Part shown: positions 23,591 to 35,789 of the stretch, piece by piece
Numbering within the stretch: position 1 is the first letter of the stretch
How the letters are laid out: the number at the start of each line of letters is the position of its first letter
NCBI GenBank assembly: GCA_030544235.1
Contig: CM060477.1
Location: 3,563,434-3,627,433 of the forward strand
Length of the DNA: 64,000 nt
Origin: Lepturacanthus savala
Lineage: Eukaryota; Chordata; Actinopteri; Scombriformes; Trichiuridae
Direction: 5' to 3'
Notes under the pieces: model-generated
What the model saw: only the letters and a program-made list of their open reading frames with translations
What the model was told of the DNA's origin: nothing
Databases searched by the model: none
Program-made: the position numbers and the translations under genes

Positions 23591-26500
23591 ATAAGAAGTT
23601 GAATCTTTCTCTTTTTTTCCCGGAGGAAGCCAAGTCCCGTGTTTTTGCCTGTTTTTCTGATATTTGAATGCGTGATGTCATCTTCTGGGCGACCATCTTG
23701 GAAAAAAACGCAGACAAAACATCTTATAATAATGGACCAGAAGGAACCAGCTTCTCTTTTCCGTCTGGAGCGGAGCTCTTGATAGTCAAAGTGGGGCCAA
23801 AAGATCACTAAGATCCACAAACAGTTTGGCTTGGCTGCTCACACTTTATCCCCATTCACAAACCTTCTTTTTATGTATGTTTTGCTTGGCAGCCCCTTCC
23901 TCCCCTACTCCCGAAGCCCACTCCACTGATAGAGTGTGGTGTGACAGTAGCACATCACAGTACCACACTGCTCCCTACCTCATCGCTTTCATTATATTGT
24001 CATTTTGAATTATCAGCAGCGCTGGACTGGCAAGGATGACTGACACATTCCTGCGAGTGAAGCAGCTACAGCCTGGCTCTCCAGCATGTCCTGGCAAGCC
24101 CCGCTTTATGCCGTGCCAGACGGGAGATGGCCGGCCAAGTGTCTGGCCAAGGGACTTCACTAATACTGCATAAATAGGGGGGAATCCCCAGCCCCCGAGC
24201 TAGCTGAAAACAATACATCTATGTTGAAAAGCAAAGCGATATACCTGGGATGACATGTGCCAGGACGCTATGATTATGTGTAACTGAGTAGACAGTCACA
24301 TAAAAGGCTGCAATGCAGATATGCTAGGGTGAGTACATTTTAATATCTGCACTGTATCCATTACCAAATGTCAATTTCAAGTCAAGTGATTTAATTGAAT
24401 AAAACAGATGCTCTGTTGCCAGAAATATGAGGTACTCTAACTAATGTGTCAGTGGAAACCTATCTGAAACGAGCGAGGGTGACAGAAAAGATATCACTAT
24501 AAAATGCGGTTTTAGCAGCAAATTAGATCGTGGAGCAACGGATTTCACCATAATTTGCATTTTGCATGTAAGCAGTGTGGAGCCAAAAATACTTGGCGCA
24601 AACAGCGGCAGTCTCCGAGGGCTTAACAGCAACCAGCAGACGAGCGTGAAAATGGGAGCGAAAGACAATGAAAATGAAGAGGGGTGGGGTAGGGGGGGAG
24701 AGGGAAATAAAAAAAAAATAAAAGAAAGGGCATGCTAATAAAAGAAGAAGGAGTTCTGATGCAGGCGGGTGATGGCCAAGACGGGGTCTTGTGGGACGTT
24801 ACATTTCACAAGACGCTGGGATCCACATCAACCAGTTAGCAGCGGTTTTACAGCTATGACTCTGTGGTGAAAACCACTTTGTTGCCTTGGATGTAAATTA
24901 CGTGTTTGTACAGAATCATGGGCTCTGACTCTGAAAGGATCCAAAACACTGATCCTCTGTGTTTTTTACTCACCAGACAGCACTTACTATTACAAAACCT
25001 AAAAAAGATAGACGGGCCTCTCATAACTGGAAAAGTCTGGGCATTATTAGGGTTTGCGCTGCTCGGTAGGGTGGAGTCGGGATGAGAGACAAAGTGAACA
25101 TGGAGAAAACAGCCACTCTCCCTACTGTGTTTTCAGCTACTTCTTTTTTTGACGAGAAAGACAAGGTCAGTCAGCCTGTGCACGTCTCTCCTCTGGTCCT
25201 CAAAACTGCAGATCTTTAAAAGATGAAGACATCCGATCTCCTGGAGTTCACGTACAAATAATTGTTGGATACGTTCTGAAAAGCAGTGTTCTTACTTATA
25301 TGTCTGCAAGAACATGGGCAGAAAGAAGGTAATTAGTGAATCTGGCAGTTAGTGCATGAGGTCAGGGCTTGAAGGCATGAGAAACAGAAAAAATGAATAA
25401 AGGAAACAACTGCATCAACTGCTTCTCCTGGAAAATAATTGTACCTGAGCTTACTGTGTCCCTCAGATTCTTCTTGACAGATTTATGCTGGTCTGAACAT
25501 GTCCAAAATAAATTTATGACATGTTTCTAACAGTGTATAAAAGAGAAACGAGCCCTCTGCAACATTGGTTTCGCGCACCCTTTGCTGCAACACAATTTGT
25601 ATCAGGGCACTGTTCGAGGAGGATTTGTTGCACCTCATTCGATCCACATTATCTTTGGCATATCTTAACACATTCACACACACACACACACACATGCATA
25701 CTCACTCTCTCTCTCATTGCACTCCTCAGTAAGTGCCTGCCCCCCTTGTGAAACCGCAGCTGGGAGTCTCTTGCATATCAAGCCGGCTATCTAAGGCTTA
25801 CCAGGCTCTGCCATCTCTTTGGCCAACGAACACCAGTTGTGGTGGGCCCCAAACAAGAGATAAACACACATGGCATCACGACTTTCCCTTCTCAGGTGTC
25901 TCTGCATGCTCTTTTTTCCAGTTAAATGTCTCGTTGTGGAGTTTTCACGCGCAGCCCCCTCAAACACCACGTTCACCACCTCACTGTGATTCTTGGAACA
26001 GATTCAAACCGGTGTCAAACTTCTTGGAACTAGACTGAGGCAGATAGGGAGACATTTGTTCCAATCCTGGAACACATGCAGTTTATCTAAGCGCTCGAGG
26101 ACCTGTTGACCTTGTTAATACTGCAATGGAGTGACGTCCACACACAAATTCAGATGAAAACCTGTTCAATTAGCGAGCGAAAACTGTCCTTTGGTTTTGG
26201 TGTGAAAAGAGCGACAATTTCTCTCTTTGGGCTGAAAATGAATTATGAAAGCCTGCTTTCTCTCTCTCTCTCTCTCTCCATAATTTCAGTATTAAAGAGA
26301 ATGAGTATTTAAGGCCACAGCTGAACCGACTGAGGACCGGTCGCTTAAACTAACTCTGCCCATAAACATCCTGACGCCAGTTAATTGTTGGTTTGGAGAT
26401 CAGCAACCCCCCTCCCCCTTCCCCTTCTTCCCCCTTCAACCTTCCTTTCTTTCTCTCACACTCTCTCTTGCTTTCAACCCATTCTTAAATGATGAACGTG

Positions 26501-26990
26501 ATTTTTTTTATTGAAAAAGTGAGATCGACTCGGTGAGGCTTATGAGAAGGAGGAAAGAAAAGGGGGAGAGAGAGTAAAGGGGGGGATTGCAGGCCTGTGG
26601 TGGTGTGAGAAGGGGCGTATGGCACCCATTATCTTGTTTATTAAAAGCAAGTTTCTTTCCTTCCCTCCCTCCTTCCCCACGCAGCTGACCGCAGATATTT
26701 CCAAGGGCCTCGCTCTGCTGTTCTGTGCCTACTTCACAGGCTGCTGGAGGGGTCACAGAAGTTGAAACCAGCGGGTGTCAATCGTCTGTTTCGCTTTGTG
26801 ACCCAAAGGAGTCATCTCCAAAGCGAAAAAAGAGAGAGCGCATGTGTATCAGCTGTGGAAACTCGTTTGCATGCGCATAGCTGAGCTTAATTTATGTGTG
26901 CATGTGCATTCATTGATCCGTTCCCGATGAGAGAAAATTAAGAAGGAGGGAAAGTCAGAATTGTCAGTTGTTGTGCATCAACTATAGTCG
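23591..26990. other. No gene seen: mixed single-copy DNA with simple repeats
   Basis: It holds a G-rich segment at 24682-24705, a CA run at 25675-25693, a TC run at 26261-26278 and an alternating C/T tract at 26400-26470. A 142-codon minus-strand frame (23392-23820) and several of 60-100 codons have no domain. Sequence around 24000-24190 and 25740-26060 is unique and could be regulatory, but nothing specific supports it. Confidence 0.45.
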
Positions 26991-27354
26991 TGTTTCCATG
27001 GAGCCTAATATTCCCAATATATTGCATTAAAGGCCCCCAAAACCTCCATGTAAATACCACAGTAAAAATAAACAGTACCAAACCAATAGAAAGTTTAGTT
27101 TAAACCTTTTAATTAACCGATCAAAAGTAAAATTGTACCAAGGAAGCTTTGGTTTATCCATTGGCTTTGTTTATTCATTTCAAAAACTGGCTTAACTGGA
27201 GTTCTGTTTTTGATCAAAAAAACATTTTAAAGAATTGAACATTATTGGACAACCAGGATTGTGAGATAATAAAAACCTATTAAAGTCCACAAAGTGTTTA
27301 ACAATTAAAAATTAGGGGAAATATTGAGGACCACCAACAGACCTTTGTCATGGC

Positions 27355-27566
27355 AGCCATATTGACATGAAATAGTATGTAAACACAGGTTTTAACATGA
27401 TACTAGTTTAATTTCTATTTGCTTTAGTGAAACAGGACTTTTCCAGTGAGCCAACATGCACAGTAACAAAACCCTGACTCTGTTTAACATGAATGGAACC
27501 TTAATAAAAATCACTGGTAACACCAATGTTCAGCTACTATAGTATTTCATGTCAATATGGCTGCAG
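27355..27566. repeat. 22-base inverted repeat pair
   Basis: GCAGCCATATTGACATGAAATA near 27355 is matched in exact inverse orientation by TATTTCATGTCAATATGGCTGC ending near 27566, about 170 bases apart. This could be the ends of a short foldback element, but no target-site duplication is obvious. Confidence 0.6.
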
Positions 27567-27594
27567 TTTCGCACCATTTACGGCTGGGGTTACA

Positions 27595-28185
27595 AATATA
27601 AGTTAGGACCTTTCAATGGGAATTTATGGGAATATATGGGAATAAATCCAAAATGTACAAAACTGAAGGTTGTTTCTTAATAGGAAACTTACATATAGTT
27701 GGGAAAAATATATTGTGCTGTAATCTTGGCTAAAACAACCCGAATTTAAAGGGATAGTCAACATTTTCGAAAATTCGCCCATCATCATTATTCTCATAGT
27801 AATGGTATTTTTTGGTTTTCCTCATCAAACTTAGCAAATACACAATCCAGCAACTCCCAAACACTGTGGTGGATGAGTTGTGACCTGCACATTCACCACA
27901 CTATGAGATAATAGCTGTAATATTATGACATGTGAAGCAAATAGTCATACCATTCTCTTATTAGCTCATAGCGTGGTGAAGTAAGCTTTGGTCATTTTAT
28001 GGGGTAAATATATTTGATCGATAATGGTGTTAATATAACTTACAAATATTAAATAAAAAATATTCATACAGTAGCTAGCTAGCTGGTAATTTAGGGGCTA
28101 AATGTTGATTATTTCCGAAATTTGCCAGCTTAGCTTCCCATTGAAAATTTCTGGAAATTTACCAAAAATTTTCTACCTCTGTCAT
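27595..28185. repeat. Probable composite interspersed repeat
   Basis: The left side has CTTTCAATGGGAATTTATGG and GGGAATATATGGGAATAAA. The right side has the inverse-type TTCCCATTGAAAATTTCTGG and AAATTTACCAAAAATTTTC. Together they suggest a transposon with diverged inverted ends. The AAAGGGATAGTCAACATTTT at about 27749 looks like the start of a second repeat inserted inside. Class unknown. Confidence 0.45.
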
Positions 28186-28455
28186 GTCATGTCTATCGAG
28201 CTCCAGGCGACTCCTCGCGTCTTTGCAATGACTTTCTATGTAATCTCAAGATTATGTGTCTTTTGATATGAACACATTACAAAGGTCAAGCCAGCATTCG
28301 TTTGTTTTTTTTTACTTTACCATAATGTTCTTCAGATGAGCACAGCAGCATAGAGGGGAACTCAGAATGCACAGAACGCACAGAACACAGATACCAGTGT
28401 AGAGAGCAGTTTCCAGATTGTTAATGTGACTGTGCAAAGGGCGGCAACAAAGCGT

Positions 28456-28939
28456 TAGTTACATGCAAAGTAATGTATCATGCCAGGGCATGGTTAAATG
28501 GAAGCCATATTGGCTCTGTCGGCTATTGGTCTGTTGCCGAAAGACTCTGCTGGGACTATTTTGATTGAAATTCTTTATTGATACAGAGCTGTGAATAATT
28601 GCACTGTCAAAAGGATTAACACAACATTGAAATATTTCTTTCACAGGACCAAAACAAAGTCTACATCTGGCTACAGAGTTGGTCAGCTGAGCAAAAGTCC
28701 TTCACAGAAAAGATTCAAGCATGCCAGCAAGTTGATAGAAAAAAAGGCTTTTCTCAAGGTTTCTGGTGGAAAAATCACGCTCAATGAACGTGTCATAGGG
28801 CAGCTAATGGAAGGCTTCCACATTCTTCCAAGGCAGATCCACAATAGCAAACTCCATGACAACATGCTCATCCTCAACATCCATATCCACAGCCCCAACA
28901 GCCCAAGCCTGTCGACCATGGCTCCCCGTCTACATTAGA
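28456..28939 (-). pseudogene. Broken exon-like coding sequence of unknown family
   Basis: On the minus strand from about 28929 the frame encodes an acidic then mixed peptide including VDMDVEDEHVVMEFAIVDLP, then WKNVEAFH, a TAG stop, LPYDTFIERDF, EKSLFFYQLAGMLESFL, and a TGA stop near 28703. It then stays open to a final stop near 28456. The composition is much more protein-like than the overlapping frames. It is preceded by a pyrimidine-rich stretch and ATGTAG, like a 3' splice site, and an AATAAA lies downstream near 28580. I do not recognise the family. It may be a decayed last exon, a gene fragment carried by a transposon, or a transposase relic. Two in-frame stops make a functional product unlikely. 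Confidence 0.45.
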
Positions 28940-29360
28940 CAATCAAAAGGAAAATAAAAAGCTAAAGTCATTTTGATATTGGCATATAGCATCAAGGACT
29001 AGCTTCCTAAACAGGGTAATATATGTTGGTTAGCTAATAAAAGCTCCTTGACCTGGGAATTTGCTGAATGTCAACACTAGCTACTACTGTAATTAGTAAA
29101 CCTGTTAGCCTGGCATGCTAATGTTTGTAGATTTTATTACAATAGATAAACACAGTGCTTAATCTATTCCTCAGGAATTGTTTGCTGGAGATGTTTATAG
29201 AATGATCAGTGGATTAATTTGCAACTTCTCAAAGTATTTTTTGGGATGCAAAGTTGGATTAGCAACTTCGGAAAGCAGGAAACTTCTGTACACCCAAGAC
29301 CTCTGGGGGAGTTTTATTATTTCAGTTGTGTTTATATGAATAAATGAATGTGATTATTTA

Positions 29361-29410
29361 GAATCAGAATCAGCTTTATTGGCCAACTATGCAGAAATAC
29401 AAGGAACATG
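29361..29410 (+). mobile_element. Retroelement-tail-like segment
   Basis: GAATCAGAATCAGCTTTATT followed by GGCCAACTATGCAGAAATAC and AAGGAAC is a phrase found at one end of a very common fish retroelement-derived repeat. Only this short piece is recognisable, and no coding remnant adjoins it. Confidence 0.6.
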
Positions 29411-32333
29411 GATATTTTTTCTTCTTTCGGTACTAAAACAGAATAAATATACAGATTGTAGTGCAAACCAAAATACTATGTGAAATATGCAGCCCAGGAA
29501 TAGTCCAGTATAAAACTACACAGATTGAACTAAATGGGGGGAATAATATCAAATAAAATGGACCCAAGTATCTAATCTTTACCCCAGAACAGCCAAGCAG
29601 ATTTATTTATATCCTTGGTTGAAACATGACCCTAACAGGTCAAACCAGTATATCTTTATTCCTTTGCATAAAATCTTGTGCATTTTTATAATGATAAATT
29701 TAAACCTATAAATTAATGAATAATTTCCTTTACAGGAAAAAAACTCCAGAAACATACTATTATAAATTCAGTTTAATTACATGAATTTATGTAAAATCTA
29801 TTGTATATTATTAAATATTTAATGTAATTAAATCATCCCCAGTAAAATGTTTGATCTACCTTTTTTAAAATGATCAAGATATGGTAAAACAGGTGATATA
29901 TTATAATTGCATTTTAATTTAAGACCATTGTAATAGTATATGTTCACACATGTGCACGATACATTTAGCATATTTTATTTGTATGTATTTTTGAAATACA
30001 GGAATAATGTTTAAAGAAATATTTCAGTATACAGCATATAACATATTTTCTCACTTTGCCCAGCATGACTCATTCATTTAGAGGTGAATCCACATGTGAT
30101 CCAAATGTTATCCTTAATGAGTAACACCCCAAACCCTGTCTGTATTTTTGCTTTATATGTTTTCCTTATTGCATCAAGATGCCCACATGTTACCCGACAG
30201 ACGCTGAATGGTCCTACTGTACATCATGAAGTGAGAGAATTTTACTGCTGGTAAAACTGGCTGTAAAACATCTGAACTGATTCTGTATCTTTTCCGTCTT
30301 CTGTTACGATAAATGCGATTCAGACTGTAAGTATTAACAGAGCAAATCCACCCTGAAATTAAATGCATATGTTTTTCATCGGCAGCGATCGGGCCACAAT
30401 ATGAAACGTGCGCATGAATGAGTTAATCCCATAGCTACAAATAAAGCAAGTGAAGTGGCAATGATGACGCCACTTGTATAGTTCTGTGCCGATTAAGTGT
30501 TGACACTGGGTGGACAGTTCTCAGGGTGATTTTCTTGAGTTGTGGGTATTTCTGTGGAAATTCCGGGCGAAGTGTTAACACTGTACAGATTTAAAAACTA
30601 ATTTATGAGTGCTTAGTCATATATTCATTACTGTTGTTGCAGCTCCAGATCATTACTGTCATAAACATCACAAATTAACATCCTGGTATGTGTGGTTTAT
30701 AGTTCTGGGTAACAGCCCGATCATGTTTGCCTAAACACACTGAAGAATCATCAGGAGATCATTAGAGTTCATTTTTTGTGCCACAGTTTTACTCTTAAGT
30801 CTCATGTTTTATTTGGGGTCCTGGAAACCACAAGACATCTTTAAAAGCCCAGAAAACATGTTTAATACTGTTTATTACCTCAAATCTTCTTCTGACTGAG
30901 GTGACTATGCAACATAAAGTACTATACTTTGTCTGTGAATGACCTTTTGGACCTTTTGTTCCTTATAGCACATGAAAAATGTACAACATTGTGTAATAAT
31001 GCAATCATTTCTGCATTTTGTCAGCTTTTTAAAATGTGCAGTGTAGAAAAAAAATGGTTGATTTTTAAATTACTATATTTTGCACATGCACCAGTGAGTG
31101 ACATCAGTAGCAACACAATGGTTAAAAATACAGTATGATTTAAATGCTTTTTTTGATTTTAGGTAAGGTCTAGGTGGTAGAATAATACTCCATGTTTCAA
31201 TTTATATTGAGAAAATGTGCTTTAAAATATGTAGTTATAGTTATGTCACAACTTTAGAGTCACTGAAAGGCTGCTTCATACTTTCAGAACTACACACAAA
31301 TCAATAAAAACAAACACACAATGAGCAAAACCCTTCAACTCTCCTGAAAAATTCAACTTTACATTCAGAACTATGTTATTTCTTCTCAAAATGGTAATGA
31401 CACACACAAACCATCATATGAACAGACTCTGTTACTACACAGTACAAATATAAATGTCTAGTGACATATTTATCTCCTGAATTCTTTTTCATTTATACAC
31501 AAACACTTTTGAATCACTTCTGAAAAACTTTACACAATACTTACATATATACTGTATCTCTTTAAAATCACTACAGAATTACTGCTTGTGTAATATGTAG
31601 TGTTTCTTTACTACACAATCAGGTAGTAAAATCACTGCATTATCATTATTAAAATGCTTTTGCAATGAGGCTTTAACAGTTTTTCACTACTTTGCATGAT
31701 TACTACTTGGAACAACTGCCGTTTCACGACAAAACTCTACTGTTGTGTCATGAGTAGTGTATAGATACACATTTACTACACAACCACTATTACACCACTA
31801 GGTTTTCATCAGAGGAGCTATATTTAGATCAACAAATCTGTATTTCCGTTTATTTTCAGTGAGATTAACTTAAAAGTAATGCAATTGTAGTAGTACTTGC
31901 AGTAACAAGTAATAAATAACACATTACAGTTCTGAAGTAACTTGCCCAACACTGACACACACACAAGTTCACACAGACATGAACACACCGTTGTCCTGTG
32001 TGTTCTCAGGTCATCGTGCAGCGTAAACAACCAACACATCGACAGCAGGGAAACAGCCGTTATTCAATTTGCTGCCGAGCGCCGACATCTCTGAGGCTGT
32101 TTCATCAGCGCAATTACTGACACAAAAGTGCTGCAGGTTATCTCCTCTCGCCACATACTCCACTCATTAAGACATAGCCCATCAGCTCTGTTATGAATCA
32201 GGCTGCTGCCTGCACGGCTGCACAATGGCCTCATAGTGAACAGAGACCTCTGGGTGGTCCGGCTGGTTTGACACTGCCCAGCAATGTTGTAACTCTAATT
32301 CCTGTGATGTTAGTGAAGGACGCTGATTCCAGT
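29411..32333. other. No gene seen: long AT-rich stretch
   Basis: About 2.9 kb of AT-rich DNA with no frame above 71 codons. Between 31250 and 31810 there is a curious enrichment of ACTAC/ACACA words (CTACACA, ACTACAC), with roughly a dozen imperfect occurrences. This suggests an old decayed repeat, but no ends can be defined. Confidence 0.55.
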
Positions 32334-33257
32334 TTAACCTTCCTCTGGTGTTAGTTTGATGTTTCCGTCTCTGTTAACAGGTTGGTTTTGACCCATGTCT
32401 TAAATCAGCTGTAAAAAACACTTAAAACCATGATCTATCAACCAATTAGTTTCTCATCTCTTGGTTACCTTGTTAGGCTTCTTTAACCATGAAAATATTG
32501 GTCTTAATATTTTTAGTGTGGGTGTCTGGGCCTTGTTTTTTGTCAGTTTACCGCTCGATTTCAATTTTAAAATCATTATATACAGTATAATAACATTTAT
32601 GGTGGTGAAAAAAATCTTTAATACTAAATAAATATATAGATAGATAAATAAATAAAAATGCTACACTAGAATACTATCATAAGAATCTGGCCCTTTCTGG
32701 CCTTCAGCATGTTTAAATGTTTTACACAACGATATTTAAAGTAATAATATTAGTTATAGCAATGTTCCATATTTATTTATTTTTATACATAAGGGAAATG
32801 ACGTCATGAATCAATAAGTGGAAAAACTCTTCTTTACTCTTCTTCCATTCTCTCCTCCCTCTCCCTAGTTGCTGTTGCTATGGTAACTTACATCGTTAGA
32901 GCTTGTTAGCTATCATTAGTTCTGATCTTAACCAGCACACTGTTAAAAAATAGGCTGATTTTGGACAAAGTTTGGACTTACTGGCTTCTACATATTAGTT
33001 CAATTTGTTTCTTTTGACTGTCAAAATTAGCCGTTAGCCTCTAGCCCCGCCCACTGGAAAGTAGCACCTGGACCAAACCACTTTAAAGGAATAGGGGGGA
33101 TGAATATTTATCAACAATTAAGAAATGCATTGATTTACATTTAGCAGTGTTTGTGTTGTTTAACATTTCTTTAATATTCAAGACTTTTTGAGGGGACAAC
33201 TTTGTTATTTCCGACTATGCGGGTCGGTGCTGACCTTAGCAAGCTTAGGAAGGTTAA
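32334..33257 (+). mobile_element. TTAA-flanked element, family C copy 1
   Basis: The left end TTAACCTTCCTCTGGTGTTA and right end AGGAAGGTTAA share an 11-base inverted terminus including TTAA. The first 300 bases match, in opposite orientation, the copy ending at 39809. Subterminal TTTTGACCCATGT and GGGTCGGTGCTGACC resemble the GGGTCA-type subterminal motifs of the element at 33611. No transposase remnant is evident. The pairing of this right end with this left end is probable but not proven. An X-box-like GTTGCTATGGTAAC lies inside at 32874-32887. Confidence 0.6.
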
Positions 33258-33329
33258 AAAAAACACTCTGAAGTGGAAAACTAAAGCTGATAAGAGATCG
33301 GCACCAGGAAAAAAAATGGAAAAAAAAAA

Positions 33330-33570
33330 AAACACGTTGTCGGCAGCCACAGCGGGGTGCAGCCCCGGTCTGTCGGGCTCTGTTTGCATGTCCTGCTTCG
33401 TGATCCCTTCTAATTGGCTATCATTACACCCCACATTACCCTATCAGGGCACGGCTAGAGGGGGAAACAGACCATGGTGGCGGATGGCACGCTTTGGTAA
33501 GTCTGAATTACACAACTCCGGGGCCATGACTAATATTGGTGCAGTCGATAACTGCTAATGTAAGCAATGT
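33330..33570. promoter_or_regulatory. Candidate regulatory block between two transposons
   Basis: Unique, moderately GC-rich sequence squeezed between family C copy 1 and the piggyBac element. It contains TCTAATTGGCTATCATTACA (33408-33427) and GACTAATATTGG (33528-33539). The 118-codon frame crossing it begins inside the transposon and is not considered a gene. Regulatory role is inferred. Confidence 0.28.
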
Positions 33571-33902
33571 AACAGATGCCCACGCTGGAATAACAACAAA
33601 TATAGTCCGGTTAACCCTTTGATGCATAACATATGCACACCCCCTCTAATGCATAACATGGGTCAAAAATGACCCGCATTCATTTCCAATGGTATTTCAT
33701 GCTGGCTGAGTTTCTCTTTGTTCTATCTTTTGAAATCAGTTTATTTTTTGATTGAATATTCCAAATATTCTTTAAATATCTTGTTTTTGATCACCACTGG
33801 TCATTATTTCTATTTTTATTTTCATATTTCATGAAATAATATAGTATATAGTAAGATTGCGCCCCTTTTTCTCTTGTTTTGGACCTTCTGCCTGGTGTCC
33901 TC

Positions 33903-34446
33903 TCACTGCTGGGTGGTGGCTGTGTTTAGTCTTTTTAATTCCATCGCCTCGATGACATGCTTTTGGAGTGCGGGTGTGCTCTCCATGCACCTCTTCATAT
34001 GTGGCATGACAAGCTCTTTGCTCAGCTCCTTGATGAAAAGCTGACATGCATTGTTTAATTCGATTCAATTCACTTTTATTTATATAGCCCAATATTACAA
34101 CACAGTTGTCTCCAAGTGCTTCACAAAATTCAGTCCAGATCTGAATTCAGTCTCAGACATCCCCCGTCCTTAGACCCTCCTTCTCGGCAAGGAAAAACTC
34201 CAAAACCCAGTAGGAAAGAAGAAACCTCGGGGAGAACCACAGCACATAGCTCACCATGGTAATTTTGCCATTGAATCCAAATTCGGAGCTATGAATCTCC
34301 TGTGATTTGGATGGCTTCATGATAGGTGGTATGTCCGGTTTATTCAGAGTCCCAACAATGGTCAGGTTCTTCTCAAGGAGCTTCTCAGCAAGAGGGACAC
34401 TGGTGAAGAAGTTGTCTATTGTGATATTGCGACCTATGAGACCCAC
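33903..34446 (-). pseudogene. piggyBac transposase fragments split by an insertion
   Basis: From 34446 downward the minus strand encodes GRNITIDNFFTSVPLAEKLL, then TIVGTLNK, which is the conserved block containing a catalytic aspartate (the D of DNFFTS) in piggyBac/PGBD transposases. After the inserted segment at 34056-34243 the frame reads LFIKELSKELVMPHMKRC and continues to a stop at 33903-33905, matching the region near the end of the DDE domain. The N-terminal third, the middle of the catalytic domain and the C-terminal cysteine-rich zinc-binding domain are missing. Product is nonfunctional. Confidence 0.85.
34056..34243 (+). mobile_element. Retroelement 3'-type segment nested in piggyBac
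   Basis: ATTCAATTCACTTTTATTTA and TATAGCCC, then CAAGTGCTTCACAAAATTCA, GGCAAGGAAAAACTCCAAAA and GAAGAAACCTCGGGGAGAAC follow the order of a very common teleost non-LTR-derived repeat. Transposase reading frames on either side are interrupted exactly here, so the insertion postdates the piggyBac element, although a deletion accompanied or followed it. Confidence 0.8.
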
Positions 34447-35491
34447 TGCATGTGGGTCGTTTCTGACCCATGTATGTAAACTTGATGTAGAAAATATAAA
34501 ATCTGTGCTTCCTCATAACGTTAGAAAGGAAAGATAAAAGATATTATTTGTGCTCAACTACAACAAGATCTTTACTGCATACTTGGAATAGTAAATGATA
34601 AAATTAATTCATTTCAAAAATATATCATAGAAACACTCAGCCATACATGAATTAACATTGAAAATGGATACGGGTCATTTTCGACCCATGTTATGCATTA
34701 GAGGGGTAGTGATACAAAAATGTGTTTTATTCAAAAAGTAAAAAAAGATAAATTAACCTAAGGATGTAGGATTGTCAAAAACAAGTTAATTGAGGAATTC
34801 CTTGAGTCCTGACTGATGAAAATAATTTATTGAAAAGATATAGAAAATTTAAACTCAGCCGGGTCATTTTTGACCCATGTTATGCATCAAAGGGTTAACC
34901 TTCTCGCTAGGCTGCCTTCGACCAGTCAGAGAGGCTCAGGCTCGGTCAAGCGCACATGATGGCTCTCATTCAGCAGTGATTGTGTTTCACTCTGTTGTGT
35001 TAAGTGTTTATTAGTTTTAGCTGTGGGTTTTTTTCCTGTTCTCATTTCATGTGCATGTCTGCATATTTCTGTGTGAGGTGTCACTTGTTCTGTGTGGTCA
35101 ATTGTGATTTAATCACAGCTTAGTGTTTATGAAACCCCACTACCGCAACATTAAAAAGTGGAAGAAAAAAAAAAAAAGAAAAAGCAATCCTTTATGGTAA
35201 TAATCAGTCCTCCGCGCCGGTAAACAAAAGTGTGTTTATACAAGTAAAAATGGTGAACAAGGGGAAATCACTTGAGATCGGACCCAAAAAAAAAAAGAAA
35301 ACTAAGATAAAAATGAAACGATGAAGATTAATTCCATACTTTTTTTTTTTTTGGTGACTCAAGAGTTTAATTGTTTGTTTTTGTTTGGAGAGTCCGCTTA
35401 TGTTAATTTCGCTCCCCTCTGTTTGAGAAGAATAAGAGTCGCACACAAACACAAACACTTTGACACAATGCAAACATGAGAATTCTCCCTC

Positions 35492-35493
<2 letters not shown>

Positions 35494-35537
<44 letters not shown>
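35494..35537. repeat. CA microsatellite, 22 units
   Basis: An uninterrupted CA run of about 44 bases, the longest perfect microsatellite of this type in the window; likely polymorphic. Confidence 0.95.
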
Positions 35538-35538
<1 letters not shown>

Positions 35539-35789
35539 TTACCAAACACACACAAATCCACACCTCTCAGTCCCGCTGCTTACACTCTGAAGGAAATTAA
35601 ACATCTGTCTTTTCTCTGCTTCACTCCTGCAAAACTTGGCATCTTAGAGTAATTTTTCTTTCTTCTTCTATTTTTTTTTTCTTGGTCAGGTCTGGGATTC
35701 CCTTGCCGCAGCCGAATTCAATTTACCCCCCTTTTTTTTTGAGTTCCCAGTTCTTCTCAGTCTCCTCATACAGATTTGAGGGGGGGATA

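Larger units (their letters stand above)
33611..34898 (-). mobile_element. Defective piggyBac transposon (1.29 kb)
   Basis: Both ends carry TTAA followed by an exact 18-base inverted repeat CCCTTTGATGCATAACAT (33615-33632 and 34877-34894). A second exact inverted pair of 24 bases lies further in (33641-33664 and 34683-34706). GGGTCA-N-TGACCC-type palindromes recur near 33660, 34450, 34675 and 34862. Transposase fragments are on the minus strand. It is roughly half the length of intact piggyBac elements, most of the gene is deleted, and a retroelement sits within it. It cannot move by itself, though its ends could still serve as substrate. Confidence 0.88.

Noticed and set aside
33202..33558. 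118-codon plus-strand frame with Lys-rich start
   Set aside because: Starts inside the end of a TTAA element and crosses an A-rich run into unrelated unique DNA.
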